A DNA stretch of 64,000 bases, taken from Oceanithermus desulfurans (lineage in GTDB: Bacteria > Deinococcota > Deinococci > Deinococcales > Marinithermaceae). Shown piece by piece: positions 16,221 through 25,867 of this stretch (positions are counted from its first letter, which is position 1; each line of letters begins with the position of its first letter). Made by a program: the position numbers and the translations under genes. Below the pieces are notes generated by a model. That model made no database searches. It saw only the letters and a list, made by a program, of their open reading frames with translations, and had not been told where the DNA came from. Location of the stretch: contig NZ_JACHEZ010000004.1 of NCBI RefSeq assembly GCF_014201675.1, positions 1-64,000 on the forward strand, written 5' to 3'.

Positions 16221-16886
16221 GTGCCTCCGTTCGCGACCGTCTCCGTCCTCGTCCCCGCCGCCGGCCAGGGGACGCGGCTGGGGCGCGGCCCCAAGGCCTT
16301 CGTGCGGGTGGGCGGCCGCACCCTGCTCGAATGGGTGCTCGCAGCCTTCGCCTGGGCCGACGAGGTGCGGGTGGCCCTGCCGCCCGGGGTTCCCCCGCCC
16401 CCGGCTGCGGCGAACGTCCGCTTCGTTCCTGGCGGCGCCGAGCGCCAGGAGAGCGTGGCGCGGTTGCTGGAGGGGGCGGGCGGCGACGTCGTGCTCGTGC
16501 ACGACGCGGCGCGGCCGTTCGTGGTGCCCGCGGTCGTGGACCGGCTCCTGGCGGCCGTGGCCGGCAGCGGCGCGGCGGTGCCTGTGGTTCCGCTGCCCGA
16601 CACCCTGATCGAGCCCGAAGAGGGGCGCTACGGGCCCGCGCTCGACCGCTCCCGCTACGCGCTGGTGCAGACGCCCCAGGCCTTCTTCCGCGAGGTTCTG
16701 GCCGAGGCGCACCAGCTGGCGCGGGCCGAAGGGCGCACGGCCACCGACGAGGCGCAGCTGGTGCGGGCACTGGGTTATCCGGTGGAACTGGTTCCCGGCG
16801 ACCGCCGCATGTTCAAGGTCACCTTCCCCGAAGACCTGGCCCTGGCCGAGGCGCTGGCGCGCGTTTGGGAGGAACGGCCGGAATGA
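16221..16886 (+). CDS. ispD: 2-C-methyl-D-erythritol 4-phosphate cytidylyltransferase
   Basis: 221 residues; third step of the MEP isoprenoid pathway, CTP + MEP to CDP-ME. The nucleotide-binding N-terminus VLVPAAGQGTRLGRGPKAFV, the VLVHDAARPFV motif, VPVVPLPDTL, LVQTPQAF, TDEAQLVRALGYPVELVPGD and FKVTFPEDLALAEAL are all diagnostic. GTG start with GGAGG within the end of ubiX. Follows ubiX closely; both deal with prenyl metabolism (ubiX uses dimethylallyl phosphate), which may explain the pairing. Confidence 0.95.
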   Translation: MPPFATVSVLVPAAGQGTRLGRGPKAFVRVGGRTLLEWVLAAFAWADEVRVALPPGVPPPPAAANVRFVPGGAERQESVARLLEGAGGDVVLVHDAARPFVVPAVVDRLLAAVAGSGAAVPVVPLPDTLIEPEEGRYGPALDRSRYALVQTPQAFFREVLAEAHQLARAEGRTATDEAQLVRALGYPVELVPGDRRMFKVTFPEDLALAEALARVWEERPE

Positions 16887-16910
16887 CCCGAGGGCCGGCT
16901 GCGGTGGCCC

Positions 16911-16916
16911 TAGAGT
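16911..16916 (+). promoter_or_regulatory. Leaderless -10 box of the 18-residue-repeat gene
   Basis: TAGAGT with six bases (GAGGGC) before the ATG at 16923. Confidence 0.55.
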
Positions 16917-16922
16917 GAGGGC

Positions 16923-17231
16923 ATGAAGGTTCCGCGCATGAACCCGGTGACCGGTGCGTGGGAGATGGCCCCGCGCGACTGGGTGCTGACCTACCTTCCC
17001 CAGGAGGGCACCTACCGCTACGCGCCGCCCGACGCGGCGCCGGCCTACGACGCGCCCGAGGGCCGCTTCGAGGCGCGCGGGCCGCAGGCGCGCCCGCTGT
17101 ACAACCCGCCCGAGGGCCGTTACGAGCTCGGCTCCGACGCCTACGAACCGACCTACAACCCCGTGACCGGCTCCTTCGAATTGAAGCCCGCCGGGGAAGA
17201 GCCGGCCGACGAGGCGCTCTTCGACTTCTGA
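16923..17231 (+). CDS. Small protein of five 18-residue repeats, function unknown
   Basis: 102 residues. Almost the whole protein is a repeat with an exact 18-residue period: glycines 11, 29, 47, 65 and 83 each sit in a unit of the form N/D-x-P/A-x-E/T-G-x-aromatic-E/R (NPVTGAWE, LPQEGTYR, DAPEGRFE, NPPEGRYE, NPVTGSFE). Units are rich in Tyr and Pro, and the tail is acidic (DEALFDF). No signal peptide, no Cys, no known catalytic motif. The regular G-x-aromatic spacing suggests small beta-hairpin modules, perhaps a binding surface. Start ATG is six bases after a TAGAGT box. I do not recognise the family. Confidence 0.8.
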   Translation: MKVPRMNPVTGAWEMAPRDWVLTYLPQEGTYRYAPPDAAPAYDAPEGRFEARGPQARPLYNPPEGRYELGSDAYEPTYNPVTGSFELKPAGEEPADEALFDF

Positions 17232-17262
17232 CGGCTGCGGGGGCTGTTCCCGGGCCCGCCGC

Positions 17263-17291
17263 TTGCAGAAAAAAGGCGCCTGTAGTACCAT
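17263..17291 (+). promoter_or_regulatory. Promoter of tRNA-Gly
   Basis: TTGCAG (17263-17268), 17-base spacer, TACCAT (17286-17291), 26 bases before the mature tRNA. The same -10 sequence serves the tRNA-Leu gene at 44.5 kb. Confidence 0.7.
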
Positions 17292-17317
17292 CTTTCTTGC
17301 TGAGCGCTTGAGCGCAC

Positions 17318-17393
17318 GCGGGAGTAGCTCAGTTGGTAGAGCACAACCTTGCCAAGGTTGGGGTCGCGGGTTCGAGTCCCGTCTCCCGCTCCA
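17318..17393 (+). tRNA. tRNA-Gly (GCC)
   Basis: 76 bases. Acceptor arms GCGGGAG / CTCCCGC, D-arm AGCTCAGTTGGTAGAGC, anticodon stem CAACC/GGTTG around TTGCCAA (anticodon GCC at 17351-17353), T-arm with GGTTCGAGTCC, and an encoded CCA end. Confidence 0.97.
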
Positions 17394-17397
17394 GACC

Positions 17398-17424
17398 AGC
17401 CCCCGGAAGGGGGCTTTGCTTTTG
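17398..17424 (+). terminator. Terminator of tRNA-Gly
   Basis: Stem AGCCCCC / GGGGGCT (17398-17404 / 17409-17415), GGAA loop, then TTTGCTTTTG. The T-tract also supplies the -35 box of fpr. Confidence 0.85.
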
Positions 17425-17443
17425 CCTCCGGGCCGCGTATACT
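17416..17443 (+). promoter_or_regulatory. Promoter of fpr, overlapping the tRNA terminator
   Basis: TTGCTT (17416-17421), 16-base spacer, TATACT (17438-17443). The -35 box lies inside the T-tract of the tRNA-Gly terminator. Leader of about 38 bases with AAAGGAAC before the ATG. Confidence 0.55.
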
Positions 17444-17487
17444 GGCGGCCGGCGCATCGGCGCTCCCCCGGAAAAGGAACCGAACGT

Positions 17488-18309
17488 ATGAGCACACCCG
17501 AACAGCTGCGCGAGACCCAGTACAACGCGACCGTCGTGAGCAAGATCATGGTGACGCCCAACCTGATGATCCTGCGGGCGGTCACCGACGAGCCCCGGGC
17601 CGAGTTCTCGGCGGGCCAGTACACCACCCTGGGGCGCTTCGGCTTCGAGCCGCGCTCGGCGAACTCCGACGAAGAGTTCCAGCCGGCGGCCCCGGACAAA
17701 CTGATCCGCCGCGCCTACTCGATCGCCTCCGCGCGCCACGAAACGCGCGAGTTCGAGTTCTACATCACCCAGGTGAAGTCCGGCCAGCTTACCCCGCGCC
17801 TCTTCGCGCTCAAGGTGGGGGACCGCCTCTTCGTGGGCGACCGCATCGTCGGCAGCTTCCGGCTCTCCGAGGTCCCGCCCGAGCAGGACATCCTCATGAT
17901 CGCCACCGGCACCGGCATCACCCCGTTCATCAGCTTCCTGCGCTCCCACGTCGCCGAGCGGCCGCAGAGCCGCATGGTGGTGGTCCAGGGGGCGGCGCAC
18001 CAGCGCGACCTGGGGTACTACGCCGAGCTGGCCTTCCTGCGCAACGCCTTTCCCAACTTCCACTACCTGCCCACACTCACCGACGCCGATGCCACCTGGA
18101 GCGGCCACCGCATGTGGATCGAGGAGATGCTGGCCTCGGGTGAGATCGAGAAGACCAGCGGGATCGCGCTCGACCCCGCGCGCACCCACGTCTACCTCTG
18201 CGGCAACCCCAAGATGGTGGAAAACGTTTCGGCCTGGCTGGAGGCGAACGCCGGTTACCGCAAGGCCAAGGGCCGCGAACCCGGCGAGTTGTACATCGAA
18301 GAGTACTGA
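17488..18309 (+). CDS. fpr: Ferredoxin--NADP+ reductase (Fpr type)
   Basis: 273 residues; FAD flavoprotein that moves electrons between NADPH and ferredoxin/flavodoxin. FAD-binding RRAYSIAS, NADP-binding IATGTGITPFISFLRS, YLCGNPKMV near the nicotinamide site, and a C-terminal YIEEY with the terminal Tyr that commonly stacks on the flavin. GQYTTLGRF matches the FAD-domain start. The frame is open upstream through the tRNA gene, but that part is not protein. ATG 17488 has GGAAAAGGAAC in front. Monocistronic, ends in a long inverted repeat shared with the convergent dehydrogenase gene. Confidence 0.93.
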   Translation: MSTPEQLRETQYNATVVSKIMVTPNLMILRAVTDEPRAEFSAGQYTTLGRFGFEPRSANSDEEFQPAAPDKLIRRAYSIASARHETREFEFYITQVKSGQLTPRLFALKVGDRLFVGDRIVGSFRLSEVPPEQDILMIATGTGITPFISFLRSHVAERPQSRMVVVQGAAHQRDLGYYAELAFLRNAFPNFHYLPTLTDADATWSGHRMWIEEMLASGEIEKTSGIALDPARTHVYLCGNPKMVENVSAWLEANAGYRKAKGREPGELYIEEY

Positions 18310-18316
18310 CCTGCGG

Positions 18317-18357
18317 CAGGCCTGCGCGCCGCCGGATTCCGGCGGCGCGCAGGCCTG
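18317..18357. terminator. Bidirectional terminator-like inverted repeat
   Basis: 20-base perfect arms (18317-18336 and 18338-18357) with practically no loop base, between convergent fpr and alcohol dehydrogenase genes. No T-tract; it would act as a very stable hairpin at both mRNA ends. Confidence 0.65.
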
Positions 18358-18369
18358 GAAGGTGGGCGT

Positions 18370-19401
18370 TCAGCGCTGCGGTTCGACGATCACCTTCATG
18401 GAGTCGCCCCCCGCCGCGGTGAGCTCGAAACCCTTCTGGGTCTCGGCCAGCGGCAGGCGGTGGGTGATCAGGTCCTCGACCGGCACCCGGCCGGCGCGGA
18501 TGAGCTCGAGCGCCTCGGCCAGGTCGCGCGGCGCGGCGGCGTAGGTGGAGAGCAGCTTGACCTGCTTCTTCCAGAAGGGGAAGACGTCGAACTCCACCTT
18601 CGTGCCCGGGGCCATGATGCCGTAGAGCAGTACGGTGCCGCCCTTCCTGACCGCCTGCATGGCCTGGTCGAAGAGCACCGGAGCAGCGGCGGTGGGGATG
18701 ACGTAGTCCACCCCCTCGCCGTTCGTTTCCTCGAGCACCCGCTGCACCACGTCCTCGCGGGTGGCGTGAAGGGCCACCTCGGCCCCCGACTTCCTGGCCA
18801 TTTCGAGGCGGAAGTCGTTGATGTCGGTGGCGATGATCTTGCCGGCGCCGTAGGCGCGGGCGGTGCGGATGACGAGCTGCCCCGAGAGGCCGCTGCCCAG
18901 CACCAGCACGCTGCGGGCGGGCTCGAAGCCCATCACCCGCAGGCCCCGCACCACGCAGCCCAGGGGTTCGGTGAAGCTGCCCTCCTCGTAGCTCACCGAG
19001 TCGGGCAGCTTGAGCACCCCCCGGGTCTCGACGTTGATGGCCGGCACCCGCACGTACTCGGCGAAGCCGCCGGGGTCGTAGGTGGTGTTGCTGATCAGGG
19101 TGCACAGCGAGTGCTGACCCCGCTGGCAGTATTCGCAGCGGCCGCAGGGCACGTGGTGGGTGGCCGTCACCCGGTCGCCGGGCTGGAACCCGGTCACGCC
19201 CTCGCCGACGGCCACGATGTCGCCGGCGATCTCGTGCCCCAGCACCAGCGGCGCCTTCTTGATGCGGTACCACTCCATCACGTCGGAGCCGCAGATGCCG
19301 CTGGCGATGATCTTGATGAGCACCTCGCCCGGTCCGATCTCGGGGATCGGCTGCTCCTCCAGACGCACGTCGTGGTTGTTGTAGTACATGGCTACGCGCA
19401 C
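18370..19401 (-). CDS. Zinc-dependent alcohol dehydrogenase (MDR family), last gene of the MTR-type operon
   Basis: 343 residues. Catalytic zinc ligands Cys37 (SGICGSD), His56 and Glu57 (LGHEIAG); structural zinc Cys86, Cys89, Cys92, Cys100 (CGRCEYCQRGQHSLC); NAD(P) site VLVLGSGLSGQL. It belongs with sorbitol/threonine-dehydrogenase-like enzymes. Start is GTG at 19401 with GGAGGCC upstream. As last gene after an aldolase, it could reduce the aldehyde released by aldol cleavage (methylthioacetaldehyde or acetaldehyde) or oxidise a polyol. The first is my inference from operon order; the substrate is not visible in the sequence. Confidence 0.9.
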   Translation of the reverse strand: MRVAMYYNNHDVRLEEQPIPEIGPGEVLIKIIASGICGSDVMEWYRIKKAPLVLGHEIAGDIVAVGEGVTGFQPGDRVTATHHVPCGRCEYCQRGQHSLCTLISNTTYDPGGFAEYVRVPAINVETRGVLKLPDSVSYEEGSFTEPLGCVVRGLRVMGFEPARSVLVLGSGLSGQLVIRTARAYGAGKIIATDINDFRLEMARKSGAEVALHATREDVVQRVLEETNGEGVDYVIPTAAAPVLFDQAMQAVRKGGTVLLYGIMAPGTKVEFDVFPFWKKQVKLLSTYAAAPRDLAEALELIRAGRVPVEDLITHRLPLAETQKGFELTAAGGDSMKVIVEPQR

Positions 19402-19422
19402 GGCGGCCTCCTCTCAGGCGGG

Positions 19423-19449
19423 GCCGGGGGCCCCTGCGGGGCCCCCGGC
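19423..19449 (-). other. Intra-operon hairpin between aldolase and dehydrogenase genes
   Basis: 12-base perfect stem (19423-19434 / 19438-19449) with a three-base loop, no T-tract. It may stabilise the upstream mRNA or lower dehydrogenase expression. Confidence 0.6.
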
Positions 19450-19459
19450 TGCGGTTCCG

Positions 19460-20263
19460 CTACCGGCCCTTGAGCTCCTGGTAGTAGGCGTAGGCGTCCT
19501 CGACGCTGCCGTCCTCGTGCACCAGCTTGGCCAGCGCCCGCATCATGGCCACCGGGTCGTCCGCCTGGAAGACGTTGCGGCCCATGTCCACGCCGATGGC
19601 GCCGGCGTCGAGGGCGTCGCGGGCCATCTGCAGCGCGTCTTTCTCGGGGATCTTCTTGCCGCCGGCGATGACCACCGGGATCAGGCTGGTCTCGATGACG
19701 CGCTCGAAGTTCTCGCAGTAGTAGGTCTTGACCAGGCGCGCCCCCAGCTCGCCCACCATGCGGGTGGCGAGGCTGAGGTAACGGGCGTCGCGGTCGAGGC
19801 CGCGGCCCACGGCGACGACCCCCAGGGTGGGGATGCCGTAGCGCTCGGCGGCGTCCACCATCTTGGAGAACTCCAGGATGGTGTCGCGCTCGCTGGCGGG
19901 GGTGCCCACCATCACCGAGAAGGCGACGAAGGCGGCGTTCATGCGCACGGCCTCCTCGATGCCCACCGAGATGCCCTCGTGCAGCAGGTCCTCGTTGAGG
20001 ATGCTGGTGCCGCTGGAGACGCGCAGCGAGATGGGCTTCTTCAGCTTGGGGTCCACGGCGTTGCGCAACGCCCCCCGGGTGAGCATCAGGGCGTCGGCGT
20101 AGTCGATCGCGGGGTGGATGGCTTTGTGCATGTCCTCCAGCCCCGTCGTCGGCCCCATGAAGTAGCCGTGGTCCACCGCGAAGAAGATGGTGCGCCCGCT
20201 CTTTTCGTTGAAGACGCTGTGGTAGCGGTTCTTCATGCCCCAGTCCATGTTGAGTTCTTGCAT
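19460..20263 (-). CDS. LsrF/DhnA-type class I aldolase
   Basis: 267 residues of the DeoC/LacD/DhnA class I aldolase superfamily, closest by motif to LsrF (AI-2 thiolase) and to archaeal-type class I FBP aldolases. [18 protein letters not shown] gives the phosphate-side loop, Lys179 in [14 protein letters not shown] is the Schiff-base lysine by family knowledge, and [13 protein letters not shown] is the phosphate-binding glycine loop. ATG 20263 with AGGAGGAAGG upstream; the frame from 20299 adds only shadow sequence. In this operon it follows mtnA and mtnK, so retro-aldol cleavage of methylthioribulose-1-phosphate to DHAP and an aldehyde is the simplest reading. A thiolase reaction on an AI-2-like substrate is the alternative. 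Confidence 0.88.
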   Translation of the reverse strand: MQELNMDWGMKNRYHSVFNEKSGRTIFFAVDHGYFMGPTTGLEDMHKAIHPAIDYADALMLTRGALRNAVDPKLKKPISLRVSSGTSILNEDLLHEGISVGIEEAVRMNAAFVAFSVMVGTPASERDTILEFSKMVDAAERYGIPTLGVVAVGRGLDRDARYLSLATRMVGELGARLVKTYYCENFERVIETSLIPVVIAGGKKIPEKDALQMARDALDAGAIGVDMGRNVFQADDPVAMMRALAKLVHEDGSVEDAYAYYQELKGR

Positions 20264-20273
20264 GTCCTTCCTC

Positions 20274-20939
20274 CTATTCCTTCCGGCCGAAGGCCGCATG
20301 GAACGCTTGAATGTTCTCCTCGGGTCCGGCGCCCTTGAAGACCGCCGAGCCCGAGACCACCACGTCCACCCCGGCCGCGGCCACCTCGGCGGCGTTGTCC
20401 AGGGTGATGCCGCCGTCGATGCCGATGCGGACGCCGCTCGCGCCCAGGTCCTCCAGCTTACCGCGCAGCATCGCGACCTTCCGCAGGGTGCCGGGCACGA
20501 AGCGCGCTCCCGGAAAGCCGGGATCCACGGCCACGAAGAGGACGAGGTCGACCTCGTCCGCCAGCGCCACCACGCCGCTGATGTGGGTGCCCGGGTTCAG
20601 GGCCACGCCGGCGCGGGCGCCGACGCGCTTCGCCTCGGCCACCGCCCGGTGCAGGTGGGGGCCGGCCTCGGCGTGGACGGTGATCCAGTCCGCACCCTCG
20701 AAGGCGGCCACGTGCCGCTCGGGGTGCTGCACCATTAGGTGCACGTCGAGCGGCAGGCTGGTGAGGCGGCGCACGGCTTTGAAGAGCGCGACGTCGCCCA
20801 GGATCTGGGGAGCGAAGACGCCGTCCATCACGTCGAGGTGGATCCAGTCGGCCCCGGCCTCCTCCAGCCGCGCCAGCTCCTCGGCCAGCCGCCCCAGGTC
20901 GGCCGCGAGCACGCCCACCGATAGCAAGGTCTCAGGCAT
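20274..20939 (-). CDS. Ribulose-phosphate 3-epimerase-like protein (LsrE-like)
   Basis: 221 residues, a TIM barrel of the Rpe family. The metal-site Asp motifs are kept: HLDVMDGVFAPQILGD at the N-terminus and RIGIDGGITLDNAAEVAAAG near the end; LDVHLMVQHPERHVAAF and DLVLFVAVDPGFPGARFVPG also fit. The usual N-terminal SPSILSADF is altered (SVGVLAADLG). Overlaps the mtnK stop by eight bases. It is probably not the housekeeping Rpe but an operon-specific epimerase acting at C3 of the ketose phosphate, perhaps to give the epimer used by the aldolase; that role is inference. Confidence 0.88.
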   Translation of the reverse strand: MPETLLSVGVLAADLGRLAEELARLEEAGADWIHLDVMDGVFAPQILGDVALFKAVRRLTSLPLDVHLMVQHPERHVAAFEGADWITVHAEAGPHLHRAVAEAKRVGARAGVALNPGTHISGVVALADEVDLVLFVAVDPGFPGARFVPGTLRKVAMLRGKLEDLGASGVRIGIDGGITLDNAAEVAAAGVDVVVSGSAVFKGAGPEENIQAFHAAFGRKE

Positions 20940-22194
20940 CGACCCTTTCCGCCTCCTCCCGCATGACGTCCAGGAACTGGTCGACGTTCTTGATCGTGTC
21001 CATCTCCTTGATCCAGCGCCGTCCCACCTGGATAGCGAAGCGCTCGGCCACCGCGCGCTTTTCCGGGTCTTCGATGCTGGAGATGTCCCAAACGCTGACG
21101 ATGCCCATCATGCGCCGGAGCGCCTTGGTGCCGGCGATGCCCACCATGTCGCGGAATACGGTGGCGAGGTAGTCCTTGCGGAAGCGGGCGAAGTCCGCTT
21201 CGCCGCCGGGGTAGGCCCAGTAGTCGGCGGGCATGAGGTCGCCTTCGGGGTGTTCGATCCAGAGGTTCTCGAACTTCTCGGCGAACCGCTCCCAGATCTG
21301 CTTCATCGTTTCCATCAGCCAGGTCTGGTAGTCGGCGCGCGCGGCGGGGTCGGGGGTGTGGGCGAAGTGGGAGGCGTAGCTCAGCATCAGGTTCTGCAGC
21401 ACCGCCGCCACGTCGTAGCCCGCCGGCCCCACGAAGGCGAACTCGGGGTCGATGACCCGGGTCTCCTGCTGGTTGATCATGATCGAGCCGGTGTGCAGGT
21501 CGGCGTGGATCAGCGACTGGGCGTGGTTCATGTAGCCTTCCTTGAGCCAGGCCACGCGCTCCTTGAGGTCGCCGTCGCGGCGGACCTCCTGCACCAGGTC
21601 GTCCAGCAGCGGGTTCCAGTTGTTCTCGGGCGATTCCTTGAAGGGGTTGGTGTAGACGAAGTCCTCCTGCAGCTTGCGCAGGTGGGGGTTCATGAAGCGC
21701 TCCACCAGCGCCTTTTTCTCCTCGCCCTTCAGGTAGAGGTCGGAGGTGTAGAAGAGGGTGTTCGCCAGGAAGGTGGCGATCTGCTCGGCGAAGTTGGGGA
21801 ACTTGACCCGCCGGACCAGCGGCTTGCGCATGATCTCGTGGCGGTTCAGGTTCACCATCATCAGCGTGGACATCTCGTAGTCGTGGTCGTAGACCCGGGG
21901 CGCCAGTCCGGGGGCGTACTTGTTGTGGAGCATGAGCGCCTCGGTCTCGTAGATGACGCGGTCGCGGGTGAGCGGCCAGTCCTCGCCGACGACGCGCAGG
22001 TAGGGGAGCGCCTGCTTGACCACCAGGGTGTGCGCCGGGTTCTCGCGGCTCTGGACCACGAAGACCAGGTTGAGGTTGCCGTCCCCGACTTCCTGGACGT
22101 CGTAGCTCTCGTCCGGCGGCAGGATCTCGGCCAGCGCCGGCCGGCCTTTCAGGTAGTCGAGGAGCGTCTCGGGGGTGAGCGGTTGGTAGGCCAC
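20932..22194 (-). CDS. mtnK: 5-methylthioribose kinase
   Basis: 420 residues, full MtnK length, with the aminoglycoside-phosphotransferase-like fold. It phosphorylates methylthioribose at C1. Key parts: GDGNLNLVFVVQSR (nucleotide loop), LVVKQALPYLRVVGEDWPLT, the catalytic loop LIHADLHTGSIM and the metal motif VIDPEFAFVGPAGYDVAAVL. GTG 22194 with AAAGGAGG nine bases upstream; the frame is open further up through mtnA but there it is a shadow. It sits two bases after mtnA, so isomerase and kinase are made together. With mtnA this gives MTR to MTR-1-P to MTRu-1-P. MtnK is known to accept 5-deoxyribose-like sugars in some species, so that substrate is possible. Confidence 0.93.
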   Translation of the reverse strand: MAYQPLTPETLLDYLKGRPALAEILPPDESYDVQEVGDGNLNLVFVVQSRENPAHTLVVKQALPYLRVVGEDWPLTRDRVIYETEALMLHNKYAPGLAPRVYDHDYEMSTLMMVNLNRHEIMRKPLVRRVKFPNFAEQIATFLANTLFYTSDLYLKGEEKKALVERFMNPHLRKLQEDFVYTNPFKESPENNWNPLLDDLVQEVRRDGDLKERVAWLKEGYMNHAQSLIHADLHTGSIMINQQETRVIDPEFAFVGPAGYDVAAVLQNLMLSYASHFAHTPDPAARADYQTWLMETMKQIWERFAEKFENLWIEHPEGDLMPADYWAYPGGEADFARFRKDYLATVFRDMVGIAGTKALRRMMGIVSVWDISSIEDPEKRAVAERFAIQVGRRWIKEMDTIKNVDQFLDVMREEAERVDA

Positions 22195-22196
22195 GG

Positions 22197-23309
<1,113 letters not shown>

Positions 23310-23310
23310 C

Positions 23311-24294
23311 TCATGCTTCCTTTCTGCCCGCGAAGAGGATGTTGAACACCAGCGCCGCGAGCAAGATGACGCCGGTGATCAGGGTCTTCATGTAGATGTC
23401 CACGGAAACCTGGTCGAGGCCGTTGCGCAGCACCCCCAGGATCAGGAGGCCTACGATCGTCTGAGGGATGCCGCCCACGCCGCCGAAGAGCGAGGTGCCG
23501 CCCAGCACCACCGCGCCGATGGCGTCGATGAGCATGCCGTCGAAGGCGGTGGGGGTGGCGCTGCCAAGGCGGCCGATGCCCACCACGCCGGCGAGGCCGG
23601 CGGTGAGCGCGCCGATGACCATCACCGCGGTGATCACGCCCTTGGTGTTCACCCCGGCCAGTTCGGCGGCCTTGGGGTTGGCGCCGGTCATGTAGACGTA
23701 GCGGCCGAAGCGGGTGTACTTGAGCACCAGGTGGCCGACGAGGAGGGTGAGCGCGGCGACGATGACGAGCCACTTGACGCCGAAGATGCGGCCGCTGCCC
23801 AGGGTCTCGGAAAGCGGCGGCAGGTCGAAGAGGATGCGGCCACGCGTCAGGTAGAGGCTGAGGCCCGAGGCGATGAGCGACATGGCCAGGGTGACCATGA
23901 ACGAGGGGATGCCGAGCCGCGCGGTGCCCACGCCGTTGATCCAGCCCAAGGCGCCCGCAGCCAGCAGCGCCGCGACGAGGGGCCAGGGCTGGGGCAGGTG
24001 GCCGGCGGTGTAGTAGGCCGCCACCACGCCGGCGAAGGTGGCCATGTAGGAGACCGAGAGGTCGATCTGGGCGGTGAGCAGCACGAAGGTGATGCCCGTT
24101 CCCATGATGGCCAGCAGCGCGACCTGGTTGAGGATGTTGGCGGCGTTCTCCAGCGTGAGGAAGCTGTCGGAGTAGACCGAGAAGAACAGGATCAGCGCCA
24201 GCAGCGTCCAGACCGGGGCGAACTCACGGCTCTTGGCCAGGAAGGTCCGCCAGCGGCTGGGGGGGTTGTTGGGGTCGTGGGGTTCGTTTGCCAT
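23311..24294 (-). CDS. Sugar ABC transporter permease (RbsC/LsrC type)
   Basis: 327 residues, about eight to ten membrane spans, of the branched-chain/ribose-type ABC permease family. LTLENAANILNQVALLAIMG, GITFVLLTAQIDLSVSYMAT, VTLAMSLIASGLSLYLTRG, GANPKAAELAGVNTKG, and AIGAVVLGGTSLFGGVGG are the usual RbsC-type motifs. A single permease gene implies a homodimer, as in RbsABC and unlike the LsrC/LsrD pair. Lies four bases after the ATPase gene. Imports the sugar bound by the Tat-exported binding protein encoded two genes upstream. Confidence 0.93.
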   Translation of the reverse strand: MANEPHDPNNPPSRWRTFLAKSREFAPVWTLLALILFFSVYSDSFLTLENAANILNQVALLAIMGTGITFVLLTAQIDLSVSYMATFAGVVAAYYTAGHLPQPWPLVAALLAAGALGWINGVGTARLGIPSFMVTLAMSLIASGLSLYLTRGRILFDLPPLSETLGSGRIFGVKWLVIVAALTLLVGHLVLKYTRFGRYVYMTGANPKAAELAGVNTKGVITAVMVIGALTAGLAGVVGIGRLGSATPTAFDGMLIDAIGAVVLGGTSLFGGVGGIPQTIVGLLILGVLRNGLDQVSVDIYMKTLITGVILLAALVFNILFAGRKEA

Positions 24295-24298
24295 GGCG

Positions 24299-25822
<1,524 letters not shown>

Positions 25823-25833
25823 GACGGGGAGGC

Positions 25834-25859
25834 GCCCCCGGCCCTCCGGGGCCGGGGGC
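25834..25859 (-). other. Hairpin between binding-protein and ATPase genes
   Basis: 11-base stem (25834-25844 / 25849-25859), four-base loop, no T-run. Hairpins here often keep the binding-protein mRNA more stable than the rest of the operon. Confidence 0.6.
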
Positions 25860-25867
25860 CGGGGAGG

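Noticed and set aside
20274-20939. Housekeeping ribulose-phosphate 3-epimerase of the pentose phosphate pathway
   Set aside because: Not excluded, but the operon position and the altered N-terminal motif favour a pathway-specific enzyme.
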